From positions 66,542,895 through 66,606,894 of the forward strand of contig CM043944.1 in the NCBI GenBank assembly GCA_014529385.2: DNA of 64,000 nt. Direction: 5' to 3'. The position numbers and the translations under genes are program-made. The notes under the pieces are model-generated. The model was given only the letters and a program-made list of their open reading frames with translations, was not told the origin of the DNA and did not search any database. Shown here one piece after another: positions 54,847 to 64,000 of this stretch (its first letter is position 1; every line of letters starts with the position of its first letter). The DNA comes from Adiantum capillus-veneris. Taxonomy: Eukaryota; Streptophyta; Polypodiopsida; Polypodiales; Pteridaceae.

Positions 54847-55450
54847 GATTTTCCTACTTGTTATGTCTAGGGCAAAGTAGCCACCACAAACCCGGTCATG
54901 ACAGCTAGCAATTCCTCCGTGATTTCCTGAGGGAGAGGGACCTTCCTGAGTATTTGGTCCTTACCCTTACAATACAAACCGTCATTGATGAGTCGATACC
55001 TTGTGGCCTTCCGTGTCAGCCATTGCTTCTGTCCCTTTGTTAAATCTGATGGGCATTCTCCTGTTTCCAAAAGTCTGTCCCTTTGTTAAATCTGATGGGC
55101 ATTCTCCTGTCTGTGGTTCAGGCATAAGTGACCTAGTGCCGGCCTTTTGACACAACTTACATGTTTTGCACCAATGGTGTACATCACGGTTGAGGCTAGG
55201 CCATATGAAGCCTGCTTGCAAGATTTTCCTACTTGTTATGTCTAGGGCAAAGTGACCACCACAAACCCCGTCGTGACAGCTAGCAATTACTCCCGTGATT
55301 TCCTGAGGGAGAGGGACCTTCCTGAGTATTTGGTCCTTACCCTTACAATACAAACCGTCATTGATGAGTCGATACCTTGTGGCCTTCCGCGTCAGCCATT
55401 GCTTCTGTCCCTTTGTTAAATCTGATGGGCATTCTCCTGTTTCCAAAAAA
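54736..55450 (-). repeat. 375-bp tandem duplication in G3 pol
   Basis: The block beginning CTGTGGTTCAGGCATAAG at 54736 recurs at 55111, carrying the linker and the integrase zinc-finger region twice. Near the junction a smaller piece, TCTGTCCCTTTGTTAAATC and what follows, is also doubled. The junction shifts the frame. Confidence 0.9.
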
Positions 55451-55923
55451 TGCATGATGTCAGGCAAGGCATCACTGCCTTGAAATAGAGGGAGCTTTAG
55501 TTTTATTGCTCCAACCACCACTTCCTGTAGTCTTTCACTTGCTAGGGCATCTGCTTCTTGGTTTTGAGCCCTTGGGATATGGTGTATTTGAACTTCTTCA
55601 AACTTACCCAACAAGGTTTTTACACCACTTAAGTGAGTCCTTAAAATAGGATTCTTGCATGTCCATGCTCCATTTACTTGCCTTACCAGAAGTAGAGCAT
55701 CCCCAAATACATTAAGGCATTGTACACCTTGCGAGACACACCATTGTAGACCCTTGGTTAGTGCTGCATACTCAGCTTCATTGTTAGAATGTGAATCTAA
55801 CAATTGGCCCAACGAAAATACCTTTGTCCCTTTGTCATCAAAGACCACTATGCCTGCAGCTGCTTTGTCGGACGCTCGCTTGTAGGCTCCATCAAAGTAG
55901 AGAGAGTATGCTCCTTCTACCAT
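55111..55923 (-). pseudogene. pol: G3 second RNase H and linker
   Basis: SLYFDGAYKRASDKAAAGI, HSNNEAEYAALTKGL, LNVFGDALLLVRQ and QEADALASERL keep the acidic residues of an active RNase H of the plant/archaeal type. It continues through the linker (YRLINDGLYCKGKDQIL) and zinc finger (HDGVCGGHFALDIT ... CKTC), then runs into the tandem duplication and out of frame near 55110. Confidence 0.88.
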
Positions 55924-56034
55924 CGGTGGTACTGGAGGTTATCAGACTTCTCCTTCCTTAGATTGCTTCTCCTCCCTTTCAAAGACTTGGTAGGTCATGA
56001 GTCCCCCCAAACTTGCCCTTGTCGTGCTTTCTAC

Positions 56035-57391
56035 CTATACCGTGTAGTCAAAATCTTGCAGACGAACTAGCCATTTAGTAATCCTAGCAGACACATCCAT
56101 GTGTTGTACAACATAGGGAAATATTTCATCCGTGGTTAGAATCACAAATTGATTAGGCAACAAATATGACCTAACCTTTGTAGTTGCAAATCTAAGAGCT
56201 AGGACTAAGTGTTCCACATGGGTGAAACCTTTCTCTCCTGCTATCATCATTGGACTAGAGAAGTAGATTGGCCTCATGAAAGATGTCTTCGTATCCTTTT
56301 GGAGTAGCACAGCCCCCAATGAGTCATCACCAACACTTGAGGTGACATAGAATTTTTCATCCCACTTAGGTGGTGAGATAGTTGGCAGAGTGGCTAAGAC
56401 CTCCTTTACCTTGTTGTAGTGATGTTCGCTTTCCTCGTCCCAAGTGAAAGTTGATCTTTGAGTGAGTTGTTGCAGTGGTAGAACAAGTTGTGATAGTAGA
56501 TGTATGAATCTACTTAAGTACCTCACCTTCGGTAGAAAAGAGACCAGTTGACGTGCGGTCGTTGGTGAAGGTAGGGCTATGAGTGCGGACACCTTACTTG
56601 GGTCAGCATTGATACCTTTTGCTGAAATTTCATGCCCGAGTAGAATGACTTTACTCTCCCCAATGTGGCATTTATCCACATTTAATTGCCCACCTAGGCT
56701 CTGCAACCTGGCCAAACCTTCAGTTACCTTTTCTAAATGTGAAATACGGGAGCTATATATACAAAAATCATCAATGAAACTCTTATGATGTTCCAAAGAA
56801 TGGTTGAGAAACATATGTGACATATCTTTGGAATGTGGAAGGTGCATTTGTGAGACCAAATGGCATAACCCTGTATGCAAAACAACCCCATGGCATGATA
56901 AAAGTGGTTTTTAGCTGATCTTCCAAGGCTATGCCTATTTGAAAGTATCCAAAATAACCCTCACAGACGGTATAGCATTCAAAACTCGCTACTTCATTCA
57001 GAATTTCATCCAAGAAAGGGAGAGGAAAGTGGTCTCTCTTTGTAGCTGCATTTAGTGGTTTGTAGTCAACACAGACCCTCCACTTACCATTCTTTTTAGG
57101 CGTCACCACTACAGGTGACACCCATTCTGAGTTTTCTACAGGATAGATGAATCCCGCCTTCAGAAGTTTCCTTACCTCGGCCAAGAGTGCCTTTTCTTGT
57201 ATGACCCCCAGTCGTCCTAGCTTTTGCACAGCTAGTTTTACCCCTTCCTTCAGCTTAATATGATGTTCCACCACTGTAATGCCTGTGATTCTTTCATAGT
57301 TGTCAATGAACAGGTTAGGAAATCCCATCAACATTTGCAAAAAACTATCTTTCTCCTCAAGTGTTAATTCCGTAGACAACATACCCTTCAA
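56035..57391 (-). pseudogene. pol: G3 reverse transcriptase and first RNase H
   Basis: 57391-56783 holds SPVVVTPKKNGKWRVCVDYK, HFPLPFLDEILNEV and VMPFGLTNAPSTFQR. A frameshift near 56800 leads to FIDDFCIYSSRISHLEKV and the thumb, then the first RNase H to 56035. That RNase H reads FYVTSSVGDDSLGAVLLQ in place of a YxDAS start and LTTDEIFPYVVQH later, so it looks catalytically weakened, as in G1. A stop follows at 56035. Confidence 0.88.
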
Positions 57392-57448
57392 CCTACTTCC
57401 TCCTAGGCTAGGTGATTTGCTCTCCTCTTCATTGGGTTGCCATTTTGG

Positions 57449-58399
57449 TTATGGATCACCAGTTGTGCTTACCCTGATACCCATCACATCAATGGAACTG
57501 TCACTTTCATCAGTGGATGTGGTCTCCTCCTCAAAACTGGAAGATTCGCTAGTGGTTTCATCTGCCGATGTTTCCAGATTCATTTGCTTCTGCTTGCCAA
57601 TCCTCATGTCGTAGTAGATTGTCTCCCCTTTCTTACCGGTCATGCGTAGAAGGCCAGTACCCTAGTCCTGTTTTGCCTTCATGGCCATTAACCATGGCCT
57701 TCCTAAAATTAGTGGATAGACCTCCCCCTTAGTAGGCATTACAAAAACATCTACCTCTACCTCAGTGTTGAAAGCTTTGATTTTCACGGAACTTACCACA
57801 CCCACACACTTTACTTTTGTGTTGTTTGCCATCTTTGCCTTGCATGGAGAAGGCCTGTCAACCTCGAGCCCTAATCGAAGCATCATAGCTTCGCTCATTA
57901 CACAGATTTGTGCACCTCCGTCAATGTAGGTGTTTCCAAACCTCTTTCCTTTTATGTTTACGTCGACAATTGGAAGGATGTCATCCATGTTGCATCCCGA
58001 AATTGCTCCGGCTACCTTTGTTTTGGAGCGTCTTGTACTTACCATTTTAGACCATTGTCGCCTTACTTTAGGTACAAGATGTAACAGCTGTGGCCATGTA
58101 ATCTTCGGTCCTTGCTTTGCCACATAGAATGTTAGATCATAGGGCTTAGAACTTTCCCCTAGCTGGAAGTCGGTGATGCCCAATTTCTGTCGTGGCCTGG
58201 ATGGCTTCTTGCTAGTTTCTCCTCTCATGCTTCTCTCATCATCTGATTGTGTAGCCTTCTCCCTCCTAGCTCTTTTCACAGTCATGGCCTCAAGTGGTTC
58301 TAAAAAGGTTACCTTCTCCTTACCCTTGTCCCTCTCCTTTGCTCTGGGTGGATCCACTACTACGGCTTTTCCTTTCTCTTCTAGCCTTATGATGTTCAC
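57449..58399 (-). pseudogene. pro: G3 protease region
   Basis: 57662-58399 holds a basic linker and the protease: NTYIDGGAQICVMSEAMMLR, then YPLILGRPWLMA. A TAG at 57662 stands where G1 has Trp (QDWETG). The frame goes on to 57449 with an acidic, Ser/Thr-rich tail (TSADETTSESSSFEEE) matching the tail of the G1 Gag-protease. TAA at 57449 follows, and the reverse transcriptase lies beyond. Confidence 0.85.
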
Positions 58400-59164
58400 A
58401 GGGCGATCAGGTGGTGGGGCTGGTGGAAGAGGTGGAATGGATGCTTGTAGTGGTGTCTAGGGTGGACGTAGAATTTGTGTTGGTGGGGTTGGTGCTCGGG
58501 GTGGGGGTGTTCTTTCTCTATGGGGTGACAATTGGTTCCTCCTACCTCCTCTATTATAGTTTTGTCGTGGTTTGGGATAGTAGTACATACTGTGACCGTC
58601 TTCTCCACAGTTGTAGCAATGATACTCCCTATTTTGTCATCGTGCTCTTCCAAGGTCTTGATCTCTTTCTTGACTCCTCCCTTGTTGTATTAAGTGGACA
58701 TACAAATTCTGCAGTTGGTCAGTAATATGGGCCAACATATCTTGTTGGTCATCTCTTACCCCAAGAGTCGGTGGTGGTGGTGGAATGGTGGTTGTCGTAG
58801 TTGCTAGTCGACGTGATGTTGCTGTTTCTGTTGATTCGGTTTCTTTGGCTTTCATTCGCAGCTTCTTGTTCTTTGACTTTTTTGAAGTGGTACCTCCCCC
58901 AAAGCGCCTCTTAAAAGCGGTTTTTAAGGGTTCCCAGTCATCCTTGGTTGCTTGTGGAAGTGCATTGTACCATGATCTAGCTTCTAGCTTCATGAGATGC
59001 TTAAAGATTCTAACCCGGGATTCATCCGTATCTTTGTTTCTCACTACACATGCTACTTCAAAGTCATCTAGGATGTCTGTTACCAAATCCTCCCCCTTCT
59101 TTCCTTTAAATGTTGGAAATGCTACACTTGCCATGATTACTGAGAGAGAGCTAGAAAGACACAC
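58400..59164 (-). pseudogene. gag: G3 Gag
   Basis: It begins MASVAFPTFKGKKGEDL and keeps the Gag core (ARSWYNALPQATKDDWEPLK), a basic stretch and a short proline run. The frame closes at 58637. In the next frame the zinc knuckle reads CYNCGEDGHSMYYY, where the last Cys of C-x2-C-x4-H-x4-C is Tyr. A proline-rich linker leads to the protease. Compared with G1 the middle of Gag, after the first 90 residues, is much shorter. The ATG is about 50 bases beyond the end of ORF0. Confidence 0.85.
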
Positions 59165-59216
59165 TGCTTAACTTGCAAAAGTTTTTTTTCTTCTTTACAA
59201 GGAGGCGTGTATACCC

Positions 59217-59920
59217 TCTTATACTAGGACATAGATTAAAACTTCAAACGGTACATTGCCTTGTACCAAAGGTAGGACAAATGGTTGATCTGATGCCAGA
59301 ACCTCAAAAAATCACTCCCCACCCAGCATGGTGTCAATGACGTGCTAGTAGTGAGCCTTCAAATCCAGTATTACCTTGATTGAGCGTACACGTGTTGGTA
59401 CGTGTGATCTGTCTTGAGGTAGGTTGTACTGATTCATGTGAAGCTTAGAGGTGCTTAGTCACTGTCCAAGCTTGTGGGAGAGGGTGGTGTTCTTTCCTTA
59501 AAAAAACTCAGTAGATCCCTAGTTTTGCTAGTGAGAGTGTGAGCCAATGATTCCGTTATCTCTGCTGCAGCATCAGGTGCGACTTGAAAACTGACTGTGA
59601 TAATTACCTCGGTGACTTGAGTTACCCGATTCTCAAAGTAGAATCGTGTTGATTCTCTATTGTGTAGAGCTCCTTCCATTTTGTTGTTGTGGGTTGGTTG
59701 TAGGTTGCGGACATGGTTTCGACCTTCTCCTTCTTCTTTTTGGCACTTGGCCTATGTATATCCACTGGGTTTGGCGTGTTGGTTGACTCTCCCACTCCAA
59801 ATCGATTATCGTTATGCCTGGAACTCGAGCTTCGATGGAGATGCGGAGTTCGTCTAGTTGTGCTTGGAGCTCTTCTTCTTCTGTCGTCCAATTAGCAAAT
59901 CCTGCTAGTCATTCATCCAT
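59217..59920 (-). pseudogene. G3 leader ORF0
   Basis: The start block at about 59920 reads MDE-stop-LAGFANWTTEEEELQAQLDEL and VPGITIIDLE, matching MDEW..F..WTTEEEEL in G0 and G1. The end block (59217-59410) reads VRSIKVILDLKAHY-stop-HVIDTM and PFVLPLVQGNVPFEVLIYVLV, matching G0. A middle frame at 59455-59679 is open. It is shorter than in G1. Stops and shifts prevent a full product. Confidence 0.6.
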
Positions 59921-59973
59921 TCACAATATTTTAGGGGTTTCAGTCTTGTAAACTGAAGGGTTTCATGAAAAGA

Positions 59974-59993
59974 TCCTTAGTGGGGGCACCAAA
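59974..59993 (-). other. G3 primer-binding site
   Basis: Minus strand TTTGGTGCCCCCACTAAGG follows the LTR end GCTCCCGTCA. Confidence 0.75.
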
Positions 59994-61533
59994 TGACGGG
60001 AGCAAAGCGAACTCTGACGGCCTCTAAAACATCGAGGAACGAATGGCACGCCTCGAGCCTGTCATGGTAAAGCAAACAAGGGGCACCACCTAGCTTCAGC
60101 GGCTAGGACGCAAACAACACACCACCATAACAAAGTTTTCATACAAGAGATATGGATGCTTGGGAGTAATGATGAAGAGGAAAGGGAATGAGATCAAGTG
60201 AGAGAGAGAGAGAGAGAGAGAGAGTGAGGGAGGGGGTATAGCGGCTTAGTACTTAGGCACCACAAAAGGATGGCGAATCCGCACACCCTTCACACATACA
60301 CAAGCTCACTCCAAACACAAGACTAGGTGGCGATTCCGCACACCTCACATGGGCAAAACATTGCAAGAAAACATACTCACCAAACCTCAAGCTTTATTTA
60401 GAGAATAAGTTGATGAAATGGGAAGCATAGGGTAGGGGAATGAGAAGGGAGAGCGTGGTAGAGCACATGGCGGATAGGTGGGAGTTGATGGCAAAGACTC
60501 GCACGAGGGTTATGGCCATCATCCTTCATTTAGTTTCCCTTCATCTTCCATAGCCCAAGGGTGTAGAGGTCAAGCTCAAGACTAGCATGGTGATTGCGGT
60601 AATGGTGATGGTGTGGGTGTGTGTGTGTGCACTAGGCACACACAGTGCATAGTGTACTCTTTGGTGATGCTGTGTGTCCTTAGTGTGATGGTGACCCCTC
60701 TTTATATAGGGTAGGAGGGGGGGAGAAATTCTAGAATTTAGAAATGAAGAAATCATTATCTACGTAGGCCATGTGATTGTGGGCCCCACTTGTCAGGCTG
60801 TGTGTATATGTGCTAGAACAGCAGTCTCATGAGAGAGAGACTAAGAGAGAGAGATGGGTTGATGAAAAAAGGTGAGAGGTGACATGGAGAATAAAGTAAT
60901 TACAAGAGGGGAGTGTGTTCAGAGGTGAATCTGTGTGCGGATGTGTGTGAACACAAGAAAAATCAGGTAACCACCGAGTGGGGATGGGTCTGTGGGCACC
61001 TTTTTCAGTGAAACTGAGTGTGTGTGAGTGTGGGGGAGCTTATTTAGCTACAAGACAAGAGACATGGCGCCCTTTAGAGAGAGAGGGGGGTGTTTGGGTC
61101 ATGGGATATGATAGGAGAGAGAAAGAGGGATGGGGTATACTGTTTTGGAAGATAGGGTAAGTTGCATGTGAGTTAGGGTGCATTATTGGTGAGTTATAAT
61201 GCATTATTGGTGAGAGGTGGGGTAGCTTGAGGGGAGAGAGAAAGGAGAAAGGACAAGGGGAAGAGAGAGGGGGTTGACCTTTTGAGTGGAGGAGAGGAAA
61301 AGGGACACCCGACGGGGCAACAGTGAAGAAAAAGGAGGCAAGGTGGGGATGGGCTACCCCGCAGGCATGAGGTGGCCTATTTTACCTTTCTTATATATTT
61401 ACATAATCATACTTTTTTTTTTCTTACTTTTTCCAATGCGTTTTATCACTCCCTCCCCAAGAGGGGGTTTTCATGGGGTGGGGACGAGAGAAGAGGGGTA
61501 TGGGAGCTTGGATTCTGAAAAGCCCCCATATCA
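59994..61533 (-). repeat. G3 5' LTR
   Basis: 1540 bp with the U5 motif at 60077-60090, a GA run at 60199-60225 and a minus-strand TATA box at 60699-60712. It differs from the 3' LTR by scattered bases plus the 1982-bp insertion. Confidence 0.9.
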
Positions 61534-61753
61534 GAAAGTGGGTGCTCGAGTTGGAGGAGTTTAAATTTGAATTCAACATTGATAGTACAAGTCACTCACA
61601 TTTGGTCGACATTTTGGTCAACAAGGAATCAGATTTGCCGTATATCCTTGAGTGGTAAAGAAAGTAATTACAGAGGTACTTGACCTGGAGGAATCTTTTA
61701 CCATGTGGTTCGATAGTGCTTTTAGGAGAGTTGTGGAGAAGGTAGGACAGGGT
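61534..61753 (+). pseudogene. pol: fragment of another dual-RNase-H gypsy (G4)
   Basis: The end of a first RNase H (KWVLELEEFKFEFNIDSTSH, then LVDILVNKES) is followed, after a frame change, by the start of a second RNase H (ESFTMWFDSAFRRVVEK). This is the Tat-type order seen in G1 and G3, here on the plus strand and in a different lineage. G3 cuts it on the left and a CACTA element cuts it on the right. Confidence 0.65.
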
Positions 61754-61817
61754 CACTACAAGAGGTAATTAACATTAGCGACGCTCGCAGTGGGACGCTC
61801 AAAAGTGAAAATCCTCG

Positions 61818-61897
61818 GCGTCGCTATGGGCGTCTCTATGAGCGTCACTATTTTCTTTGTTACATAGAGACGCTCATAGCAACGCCCATAGCGATGC
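61818..61897. repeat. CACTA subterminal inverted repeat
   Basis: Arms 61818-61847 and 61867-61897 pair over about 30 bases with a few mismatches (GCGTCGCTATGGGCGTC against GACGC..CCCATAGCGATGC). The loop is about 19 bases. Confidence 0.8.
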
Positions 61898-62171
61898 TGA
61901 CAGGGGTAAAAAATAAACCAAGAGCGTCGAAAAATTCAGATCTCAGATCTAAGTTTTTGGTGTTGAAGTAAAGAGGTAACCCGCGCTCTCCCTCTCTCTC
62001 TCTTTCCCCCCCCCCCCCAACACACACACACACACGAGGAGAGGAAGGAGAGCCAGATAAAGACGAGATTATAACTCAGTTGTTCTGATCTCCGTGCACC
62101 TTGAGACCAACGTGTGCGGGGATTGAACATGACTAAAGAATGTGAAGTAGTTTACAGTGTGAATAAAAAGA

Positions 62172-62216
<45 letters not shown>

Positions 62217-62589
62217 GAGGATGTCAATAGAAGAATAAATTTATGTCCAAGTTATAACGTTTTTACCTTCATTATAGTGACGAGGATGTTGGGCCGTCTA
62301 ACCAAAACACCTATCTCTCAACAAGGATCTAATCTCCTTGTCATCAATGCAAGCATGCTGTGCTACGAACAAGACACGTTTCTTGGCAGCACGTTCATGA
62401 ATTTGGTGAGTTTGATCCATCTATTATAGATTGAGTTGTTGAAAATTATAACTCGTTGGACTTTGACGCTGGCCAACAGGCAGCAATCATGCAACCCAAA
62501 AGACGTGTTTGCAGGCGCTTTGGTCAAGCAGCATACATGAGGCCACAAGATGTAGCCTCTCACAGGTCATAGAATGATCATGCAGACCA

Positions 62590-63412
62590 CATTCCCAACG
62601 AGGAAATGTTTGAGCCCAATATCGATAAAATGATTAAGACAATCATGGATTCAGAAAGGCTTATCTATGCTGATACGAAAAGTAAAGTCGATACACCGGT
62701 GTATGATGGAGCATGTGTGTCTAGATTGAAGGCGCTCCTGGCTCTTCTCAACATGCAGGCAAAGTTTGGATGGAGTGACACTAACGTAATAGCGCTTTTT
62801 AGGGGATCTATTACAATGTTTTTACTTTAATAAAAAACTCTAGATGTATAATAATCTGATAGATTACTTACACAAGTGTACCGTATTGCTCAAAGAGCAC
62901 ATACTGCCAGCTGCTGATAATGTGATTCCAGATTCCAAAGAGGAAGCAAGAAAGATCTTGCAAAACTTGGGGATGGATTACAATTCGATTCACACTTGTC
63001 CTAGCTACTGCATTCTTTTATGAGGGGAATAGATAGACATGGGGAAGTGTCCGAAATGTGTTTTCAAGAGATATCGAGTAGATCTCCATGGAACAAAAAT
63101 TCCACAAAAGGTTTTGCAACATTTTCCTCTACTTCCTCACATCAAGCATTTCTTCAAATGTAAGTCCATGGCCACCCTAGCATAATGGCATGAGGAGAAT
63201 AAATCTTTGGATGGTGTGCTACAGATTCCTACAGATTGTGCAGCCTGGAAACATATAGATGAAACATGGTCAGATTTTGTCAGGGAAGCTCTAAATTTGC
63301 ACATAGGCCTGGCTATGGATGGTGTAAATCCATTTGGTTAAAGATCAACATCTTACAGTGTATGGCCCGTTGTCATTGTCAACTACAACATTCCCCCGTG
63401 GTTGAGAAAGGC
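62590..63412 (+). pseudogene. TNP2-like transposase remnant
   Basis: Segments in two or three frames match the N-terminal half of CACTA TNP2 transposases: KALLALLNMQAKFGWSDTNV, KILQNLGMDYNSIHTCPSYC, GKCPKCVFKRYR, KVLQHFPLLPHIKHFFKCKS, WHEENKSLDGVLQIP, WKHIDETWSDF, LAMDGVNPFG and SYSVWPVVIVNYNIPPWL. Several stops and a frameshift near 62830 disable it. The catalytic DDE half downstream is not seen. The DNA-binding N-terminus may begin near 62214 but is too weak to call. Confidence 0.82.
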
Positions 63413-63420
63413 CTGAAATC

Positions 63421-64000
63421 TCTCTAGAGAGATATCAACCACATCCAAGTCCCACTTTTTTTGAGCAGGAAAAGTTTATCTTTTGGCAGGTTTCCACTCT
63501 CCCCGACCTCCAACAACAGAACTAGAGTCAGATTTTGTTGAACAAGAAGGGGCCACGCTTTTTCCCTCACCCCATCCTCCATATGATGTCTCTGTCTTTT
63601 TTTTTTTGGTAAGTACTGTTAGTCCCTTTTGTTTGTTAGGATTCATTAAGTCACATACAAGATAGAAGATTTACTTTATAAAGATCAACTTTTTGTATAC
63701 GGCCTTGTAGTTGCATGAAATGTCTGATAGGTAGCCATTAGGAAGAGGATGGGGTGTAGGAGGGTCTCTTTATTTGCCATGAGCTTAAGGAGGTGATTAA
63801 CATTTTGACGGGTAGGTGTACTCCATGTGTGCAAGAATGGTGGGTGTGTAAGAGATGTGTAAGAGTGGTCAAAGGATGCACTTTCCCCCCCAAAAAGGAA
63901 GTGGAAAGTTTTATGATTTTTGGCCTTCCATAACTCCCACATGTGATCTCCGATTTGAGCAGAGATCATAAATTTGCAATCTACACATTGAGCTCTCTCC
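63421..64000. other. unassigned end of window
   Basis: The TNP2 similarity stops here. A minus-strand frame at 63685-63969 (QIGDHMWELWKAKNHKTF) looks coding-like, but I cannot place it. No repeat ends seen. Confidence 0.4.

Larger units (their letters stand above)
50234..61533 (-). mobile_element. Ty3/gypsy element G3 (Tat/Ogre-like)
   Basis: A minus-strand relative of G1: 5' LTR 59994-61533, primer site, leader ORF0, gag, protease, reverse transcriptase, RNase H, second RNase H, integrase, polypurine tract, 3' LTR 50234-53783. The LTRs start TGA and end TCA. Flanks CGCAT and GAAAG do not match, so no target duplication remains. The 3' LTR carries a 1982-bp insertion. The coding region is more damaged than that of G1 and includes a 375-bp tandem duplication. 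Confidence 0.9.
61754..63420 (+). mobile_element. CACTA (En/Spm) transposon, 5' part
   Basis: It begins CACTACAAGAGGTAAT, the classic CACTA terminus, after GGT. A subterminal region with repeated GACGCTC/GAGCGTC units and a hairpin follows, then a TNP2-like coding remnant. The other end is not identified; the transposase match stops near 63412. Confidence 0.8.

Noticed and set aside
63685-63969. 94-codon minus-strand ORF as a LINE or host gene
   Set aside because: WELWKAKNHKTF is suggestive but too short and unsupported to name a family.
1-64000. CRISPR arrays, rRNA, tRNA genes, bacterial operons
   Set aside because: No direct-repeat/spacer pattern, no rRNA blocks and no cloverleaf found. 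The content is eukaryotic transposable elements throughout.

Overview
This window is a repeat-dense plant nuclear segment. Nearly all of its coding potential belongs to transposable elements inserted into one another. I see no convincing host gene, tRNA, rRNA or CRISPR. Plant origin follows from the element types: Ty3/gypsy elements with two RNase H domains (the Tat/Ogre arrangement, known from land plants), a Ty1/copia element with a plant-type polyprotein, and a CACTA transposon with a TNP2-like transposase. A seedless land plant such as a fern is my guess only. Names used here: G0, G1, G3, G4, D, E and F are gypsy-type elements; C1 is the copia element; A, B and C are copies of one DNA transposon.

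Layout. 1-14100: an old minus-strand gypsy element G0 (gag 332-758, leader ORF 843-1631 and 11592-12007, 5' LTR from 12077). Transposon copy A interrupts its gag. The complete 9.95-kb element G1 (1637-11586, target duplication CGTTC) interrupts its leader. 14100-17490: degenerate plus-strand gypsy D, with gag and integrase but no reverse transcriptase, behind a 349-bp tandem duplication. 18109-22655: start of a plus-strand copia element (LTR end, primer site, gag), then a 2.5-kb decayed coding region of unknown function carrying a MITE and ending at a polypurine tract and an LTR start. 22656-28975: DNA transposon copy B split by copia C1. 29129-43432: plus-strand gypsy E with LTRs over 2 kb and a gag-pol that resembles a type I know mainly from fungi; its body holds a solo-LTR-like insertion and its 3' LTR holds DNA transposon copy C. 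43744-50005: element F, with LTRs but only a gag-like ORF. 50234-61533: gypsy G3, related to G1, with a solo LTR inside its 3' LTR. 61534-64000: a fragment of another dual-RNase-H gypsy (G4), cut by a CACTA element with TNP2 remnants.

How the parts relate. G0, G1 and G3 form one lineage with the same primer-binding site (TGGTGCCCCCA), a shared U5 motif that repeats the core of that site, and a conserved ORF upstream of gag (called ORF0 here). In G1 and G3 the retroviral-type RNase H has lost catalytic residues, while a second RNase H before integrase keeps them. F looks like a non-autonomous relative of E by its LTR core and gag remnant, yet its primer site is that of the G lineage. Most frames carry stops or frameshifts, so the window is largely a graveyard. 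G1 and C1 are the best preserved.
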